Positions 5,939-9,734 of a DNA stretch of 9,734 bases are shown here, piece after piece. Numbering within the stretch: position 1 is the stretch's first letter; each line of letters begins with the position of its first letter. The notes beneath the pieces were generated by a model. It had not been told where the DNA came from and made no database searches. It worked only from the letters and a program-made list of their open reading frames with translations. The translations under genes were made by a program, and so were the position numbers. The stretch is from M30B19 sp041688615 (lineage in GTDB: Bacteria > Planctomycetota > Planctomycetia > Pirellulales > Pirellulaceae), in the NCBI GenBank assembly GCA_041688615.1, contig JBDNHU010000532.1:1-9734 (forward strand), given 5' to 3'.

Positions 5939-7394
5939 ACGGGCCGCGCTTTCGGTCTGCATTCACAGCCGGCCCTGGCGCTGCTTTCCTTGAACGCGAC
6001 GAAGAAGTCTTCTTAATCACCGGCGCTCGCCCGCGACCGGGTGTTTTTGGTTGTGCACTTCCGCGTTCAGCGATCGCCTTTGATCGGCCGGCGGAGGTAT
6101 TCGGGCGGAAGCTTCCTTTGGTAACTTCACGTTCTTCGATCTGCTTTCGTTTTCCTTTGGGAATTTTGGCTTCTCGCTCGGCGGTGCGCATATCTTTGGA
6201 CTTTTGCACATCTTCGAAGTGAACAGGACGACCTTCAGCAATCTTTTTGTGAATCGGGTTGGCAGCCTTGGCATCAGTCATCGGCCGCTCCGCACGCTTG
6301 GCGTCTCTTTCTTTGATCGGTTTCACGACGGTCTTGAGCGTCTGACCTTTGGCAGCCCGTTCCGCCCAATCCTTCAACGTCACAATTTCTTCGCTGGTTA
6401 AACGGCGATGGGCGCCCTGCTGCAAGTTCCCCAACGCCAACGGTCCAATGGCGACTCGAACCAAACGCACCACTTTATGGCCCAGTTTGGCCAGCATCCG
6501 CCGAATCTCGCGATTCTTGCCTTCGTCCAAAGTAATCTGCAATTCTGTTGCATGAGTCTGACGCTTCCGCACTTGAACGTCTTTAACTTTAGCGATCCCT
6601 TCCATCAGGTGAACACCTTTCTTCAAGATGTTAAGATCATCTGTGTGGGGACTGCCTTTGACCACAACGTGGTAAATCTTTTCGATTCCAAAGCTGGGAT
6701 GCGTCAAATACTGAGCCAACGGCCCGTCGTTGGTCACCAGAATCAAGCCTTCACTGGATTTGTCCAATCGCCCAACATTGTACACTCGCTGATGCGAACT
6801 GATCAGATCGACAACACGAGTCCTCCCCGAAGGATCCTGCGCCGTACACACGACACCTGGAGGCTTGTTTAGCATGAAGTACTGCAAGCGTTCCAAACGC
6901 ACGCGTTCGCCATCGAAACAAACTTCGTTCGTCTCCGCATCGATACGTGTGCCTAATTCGGTCACCACCTTGTCATCGACTTCGATTCGACCTTCAACGA
7001 TCAGGACTTCACATTCGCGCCGCGAACCAACACCTGCCGAGGCCAAGAATTTCTGCAGTCGAATACTGGATCCATCGCCCGAAGGCACAGGGGTCTTGGA
7101 ACGAATCCGGCCTGTTCGTTTATGAACGACCGACCCGGCGACCGATCTCCCGGACGGAGAAATACCTTTGGCCCCTCTTCTGGCAGCGTCAAAACCACGA
7201 GCTCCCGTTGCGGTCTTGGAAAACCGGCGCCCGGCGCCTTTTCCAGCTGTGCCTTTTCCAGCTGTGCCTTTTCCAGCTGTGCCTTTTCCGGCTGCAGTCG
7301 CTCCTCGATTCCCCGCTTTGGCGGCCGTATTTGCCGCGGAATCTTGCCTAGCAGCCCTTTGGGCATGATTTTTGGTTGCACGTTTTGGGGACAT
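5922..7394 (-). CDS. rluB: RluB/RsuA-family 23S/16S rRNA pseudouridine synthase with long basic tails
   Basis: This family isomerises a specific uridine in ribosomal RNA to pseudouridine. An S4 RNA-binding domain (IRLQKFLASAGVGSRRE, from residue 111) is followed by the catalytic domain: MLNKPPGVVCT (174-183), NVGRLDKSSEGL with the nucleophile Asp211, THPSFGIEKIYHV, and the RluB/RsuA signature EGKNREIRRM (291-300). The core ends near 345. The protein is 490 residues against about 290 for E. coli RluB, because of an Ala/Gly/Lys/Arg-rich head (1-110) and a Lys/Arg-rich tail (350-490), both probably disordered and RNA- or ribosome-binding. The head contains AGKGT repeated from a 15-bp DNA repeat. 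The ATG at 7394 has no Shine-Dalgarno; internal starts before the S4 domain are possible. RluB (23S U2605) is the likeliest specificity, but RsuA or RluE cannot be excluded. It lies 256 bp downstream of the GH32 gene on the same strand. Confidence 0.93.
   Translation of the reverse strand: MSPKRATKNHAQRAARQDSAANTAAKAGNRGATAAGKGTAGKGTAGKGTAGKGAGRRFSKTATGARGFDAARRGAKGISPSGRSVAGSVVHKRTGRIRSKTPVPSGDGSSIRLQKFLASAGVGSRRECEVLIVEGRIEVDDKVVTELGTRIDAETNEVCFDGERVRLERLQYFMLNKPPGVVCTAQDPSGRTRVVDLISSHQRVYNVGRLDKSSEGLILVTNDGPLAQYLTHPSFGIEKIYHVVVKGSPHTDDLNILKKGVHLMEGIAKVKDVQVRKRQTHATELQITLDEGKNREIRRMLAKLGHKVVRLVRVAIGPLALGNLQQGAHRRLTSEEIVTLKDWAERAAKGQTLKTVVKPIKERDAKRAERPMTDAKAANPIHKKIAEGRPVHFEDVQKSKDMRTAEREAKIPKGKRKQIEEREVTKGSFRPNTSAGRSKAIAERGSAQPKTPGRGRAPVIKKTSSSRSRKAAPGPAVNADRKRGPSSGRR
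7236..7295 (-). repeat. 15-bp tandem repeat inside rluB, 4 copies
   Basis: On the plus strand GCCTTTTCCAGCTGT occurs three times exactly (7236-7250, 7251-7265, 7266-7280), and a fourth copy with two changes follows (7281-7295). On the coding strand it gives four Ala-Gly-Lys-Gly-Thr/Ala units around residues 34-53 of the basic N-terminal tail. Adding or losing a copy keeps the frame, so the tail length may vary between strains. Confidence 0.95.
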
Positions 7395-7650
7395 CGGTCT
7401 TTAATTCAATCATTCAGTTACAAAGGAGCGGTCGCAAAGCACCCAGAATTCGCTTGCTTTTGACACATCAATTCGCGGTGAAAAAGAAGCCTAGGCATTG
7501 CATTGTACTCTAGCAATGGGCAGTTTTACCCAAGCGACCGATTTTCGGCAAAACAAACACAATACCTGCCCAACTGCTACCAAAATTAAACAGCACCGCC
7601 TGGCATTGGGCAGTACCGCCTGAGACCGGGTGATTTGCCGACCGTTGCCG
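7395..7650. promoter_or_regulatory. Gap between GH32 and rluB; weak rluB promoter candidate
   Basis: On the minus strand TACAAT (7502-7507) is a near-consensus -10 about 108 bases before the rluB ATG. The best upstream partner is TTGGGT (7528-7533) with a 20-bp spacer, which is too long, so the call is weak. A degenerate 20-bp direct repeat (7591-7610 and 7611-7630, 15 of 20 identical) and three copies of the TGGGCAG motif (two plus, one minus) lie just after the GH32 stop. No convincing terminator for GH32 is visible. Confidence 0.3.
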
Positions 7651-9567
7651 TTACTTCGTCCAAACCGATTTCAGCCGGTGAACTTCCAAAGACTTAATTT
7701 TGGTGTCCCCTTCAGAATCGATCGATACCGATTCGTTTGCGGGATCCAGCTTTGCGTAGAACGTTCCAACCGCCGCACCGTCGTTGGCGAACAGTTCCAC
7801 CGACGCTCGATCCACTAAACAACGCAAAGACACGACCCCCTTGATCGGACTCGCTGGGATTTTTACGTTCTGAAAGACAAAAGCCTCGTCCTGATACCGA
7901 ATTTCCTGGCCGCGCACATTGATCGAAAGCTCTGTCTGGGCGTCTGCTATAAACGAGATCGACAGATCGACCAATTCAGCCTCAAATTCGCTCAACCCCG
8001 CCTTGGCCTGCGGCAAAGTGATGTCGTTCCAGACCTTAGACCCGGCGTACAATTCTGAGATCTCTTGAACGGGCCAGCGAAAAAGACGAACGCCCTGGGG
8101 CGTGGTCTTTAAGGTCATCGTTGCCGGAATGCTCATTTGCTGATTGAACGGCATCTGATGGGAAACAAACGGAGCGTTATCTCCTCGCATCCAACCGATC
8201 AAGACCTTTCGATCGTCGGGCCCGTCATTAAAGCTCTGGGCGGCGTAGTAGTTAGGGCCATATTCGCCACGATGGGCCACTCGGTCGGTCGTAAAAGTCT
8301 TACCATCAAAGTCGCCGATCTCGTACTCAAAGCTTGCGTCGTAAAGTAGCCACTTTTTATTATTCGAATCACCGTCGATAGGCAGTTCAACCATATCCAT
8401 ACACTCGAAAACCCAATCCCGATCAAACTGACTCACCTCGGTCCAGTTCCGCAAGTCGTCTGAATTGAAGAACAAAACACGCCCCGGCTGAGCCTGCTTC
8501 ACCCACAGCACCATTACCCATTTCTGCGACGCCTCATGCCAAAAAATCTTTGGGTCACGTTCCCCTGAATCATAGCCATTGTTGGGAACGACCGGCTTAC
8601 CATCGTTCCATAGTTTGAACGTGCGGCCTCGATCAGTGCTGTACGCTAACGCCTGAGAAAACTGTCCCTTGGCAAAAGTAAAGGCTGCAACTAACGTTTT
8701 GGTGTCTCCCTGCTGCACGCCCAGGCTATTGTTATGATCGACCACCGCTGTACCCGAAAAAATGGTCCCATCTGCATAGGGCAAAATCGCATGCGGCAAT
8801 TGCTTCCACTGCAGCATGTCTGGGCTGACCGCGTGCCCCCAAGTCATGTTCCCCCAAGCGGTTCCTAAGGGATTGTGCTGAAAAAAGAGATGATATTCAC
8901 CGTCATAATAAACCATTCCATTGGGATCATTCAGCCAGTTGCGTAACGACGTAAAATGAAATTGTGGACGATACACTTGGTTATAGCCGACTTCCAGATA
9001 GGTCTCAAAATTATCAAGATTAGGCTCTTTACCAAATTCACTGGCGTCGATCCCAGTTTGAGTATCCGTTGCCCTAATGTCATCGACGCTGATGTGTCCC
9101 CAGCCGCCTTGATTTTGATCTATTATCTGCACGGTTGCCTGCTTGCCAAAGAATTCCTTGACGTCCCAGTAGGCAAGTTCCAACCTTTCACTGCCACCCG
9201 AATTTCTGTTAGGCCCAGTCGCGATTCGCACGACCTTGGAATCAATCAACAAATTCATGCACGTGGTTTCTTTATAGCCGCCACCACCAATCAAAAACGT
9301 CATAAAATCGCGTTTGATGGTAAACGGTTTCGATGTCAGCGTACCAGTCGTGCGGTCGCCATCAAAAAATGAATTCACCAAACGCTTACCCTGAAAGCCA
9401 CTAACTTCCATTTGTCCAGGCAAAGTTCCCATCGCGGGACCAGGCCCAAAGGCTTCTCCTTGGACTTTCCAGTCTCCATAGCTTTCGGACTCGAAATCCT
9501 GGATAACAACATCGCTTCGCTTCTCTGGCGTCTGAAGCTCTTGCGTCTGAAGCTCTGGCGTTTGCAC
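7651..9567 (-). CDS. GH32 fructan hydrolase (levanase/exo-inulinase type) with an N-terminal beta-rich domain, no visible signal peptide
   Basis: GH32 enzymes hydrolyse beta-fructofuranosidic bonds in levan, inulin or sucrose with retention. The three catalytic acids are present: nucleophile Asp214 in WLNDPNG, transition-state Asp338 in ERDPKIF, and acid/base Glu388 in FECMD (often ECPD). WGHAVSPDMLQWK and FSGTAVVD are also typical, and the C-terminal part (about 500-638; VDRASVELFAND) is the GH32 beta-sandwich. Residues 19-175 (DFESESYGDWKV to GGWGHISVDDI) form an extra N-terminal domain, probably a carbohydrate-binding-like sandwich, of a kind seen in planctomycete and Bacteroidetes GH32 proteins. 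The start is a GTG at 9567, the first start codon after an in-frame TGA at 9610-9612. The first 15 residues are LQTPE-type repeats. No hydrophobic signal sequence is present, unusual for an enzyme acting on polysaccharide. Substrate cannot be fixed. No sugar transporter is adjacent. Confidence 0.93.
   Translation of the reverse strand: MQTPELQTQELQTPEKRSDVVIQDFESESYGDWKVQGEAFGPGPAMGTLPGQMEVSGFQGKRLVNSFFDGDRTTGTLTSKPFTIKRDFMTFLIGGGGYKETTCMNLLIDSKVVRIATGPNRNSGGSERLELAYWDVKEFFGKQATVQIIDQNQGGWGHISVDDIRATDTQTGIDASEFGKEPNLDNFETYLEVGYNQVYRPQFHFTSLRNWLNDPNGMVYYDGEYHLFFQHNPLGTAWGNMTWGHAVSPDMLQWKQLPHAILPYADGTIFSGTAVVDHNNSLGVQQGDTKTLVAAFTFAKGQFSQALAYSTDRGRTFKLWNDGKPVVPNNGYDSGERDPKIFWHEASQKWVMVLWVKQAQPGRVLFFNSDDLRNWTEVSQFDRDWVFECMDMVELPIDGDSNNKKWLLYDASFEYEIGDFDGKTFTTDRVAHRGEYGPNYYAAQSFNDGPDDRKVLIGWMRGDNAPFVSHQMPFNQQMSIPATMTLKTTPQGVRLFRWPVQEISELYAGSKVWNDITLPQAKAGLSEFEAELVDLSISFIADAQTELSINVRGQEIRYQDEAFVFQNVKIPASPIKGVVSLRCLVDRASVELFANDGAAVGTFYAKLDPANESVSIDSEGDTKIKSLEVHRLKSVWTK
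9523..9567 (-). repeat. 15-bp tandem repeat at the start of the GH32 gene, 3 copies
   Basis: On the plus strand CTCTGGCGTCTGAAG (9523-9537), CTCTTGCGTCTGAAG (9538-9552) and the diverged CTCTGGCGTTTGCAC (9553-9567) lie head to tail. On the coding strand they give MQTPE, LQTQE and LQTPE, and the GTG start codon itself is the end of a repeat copy. This suggests the present start arose within or was shifted by the repeat. Confidence 0.9.
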
Positions 9568-9609
9568 GTTTAGCTGCCTAGCACTTACTCTAACGGGGTG
9601 CGATCTGGT

Positions 9610-9734
9610 TCATGCGCAGTTTGAGGCTTGGAAATTCGGGGTTTGATTTCGAATAACATCGCTGACGGGTGGAATGGCGGCTAACATTTTACCAAACACT
9701 TGGTTCCAAATGTTGCTCAGCTTGATACAGCGAA
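9610..9734 (-). CDS. Possible 3' end of an upstream gene or broken GH32 leader (40 codons, runs off the edge)
   Basis: On the minus strand a frame is open for 40 codons from the window edge to TGA at 9610-9612. It is in the same frame as the GH32 gene, 14 sense codons before its GTG, with no other stop between. The visible peptide includes NIWNQVFGKMLAAIPPV and has no recognisable domain and no signal-peptide-like stretch. It may be the C-terminus of another gene, an upstream part of a GH32 frame split by a nonsense mutation, or chance: 40 open codons happen often enough that I cannot claim a gene. Confidence 0.25.
   Translation of the reverse strand, partial: RCIKLSNIWNQVFGKMLAAIPPVSDVIRNQTPNFQASNCA

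Noticed and set aside
6865..7463. Several plus-strand frames opposite rluB, some with proline/serine repeats.
   Set aside because: They are antisense shadows of the rluB frame and its 15-bp repeat; the minus-strand product has clear S4 and pseudouridine synthase motifs.
7460..7465. Perfect TTGACA -35 on the plus strand.
   Set aside because: No -10 element lies 16-19 bp downstream and it would only drive transcription antisense to GH32.

Overview
The window looks like chromosomal DNA of a planctomycete, probably a Pirellulaceae/Rhodopirellula-like marine bacterium. The grounds are moderate GC, mostly absent Shine-Dalgarno sequences, loosely packed genes with low-complexity insertions and long basic tails, and a GH32 enzyme with the N-terminal domain arrangement I associate with planctomycete fructan hydrolases. 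This assignment is from memory of those families, not from a search.

Layout. At the left edge is the 3' part of pdxA (+, vitamin B6 synthesis). It meets, tail to tail with a 3-bp gap, a small P-loop NTPase gene (-) that lies downstream of mutM/fpg (-, oxidised-base repair). mutM is divergent from trpB, which is followed by trpA (both +): the two subunits of tryptophan synthase. After a 333-bp gap comes an uncharacterised 177-aa gene (+) with a strong ribosome binding site. The 410-bp gap between it and the convergent rluB-like pseudouridine synthase gene (-) holds an 8.5-copy 15-bp minisatellite, several hairpins and a short 14-bp repeat. Upstream of rluB on the same strand is a GH32 glycosidase (levanase/fructanase type), which begins at a GTG inside another 15-bp repeat and shows no signal peptide. 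A 40-codon open frame, in the same frame as GH32 and ended by one TGA, runs off the right edge.

How the genes work together. trpB and trpA make one alpha2beta2 enzyme. pdxA feeds the PLP pool that TrpB uses, but that proximity is probably incidental. mutM and the P-loop gene may be co-transcribed. Otherwise this is a housekeeping region with no visible mobile element, CRISPR array or defence cassette.

Most worth a second look: (1) a 13-codon stretch of trpA that reads like a pair of compensating frameshifts, because the conserved PDLPxEE-type motif reappears in the other frame; (2) three separate tandem arrays all of exactly 15 bp in under 4.1 kb, two inside genes and one between genes; (3) the GH32 gene lacking an export signal, with a single stop separating it from an in-frame open stretch; (4) a roughly 54-residue insertion in MutM.
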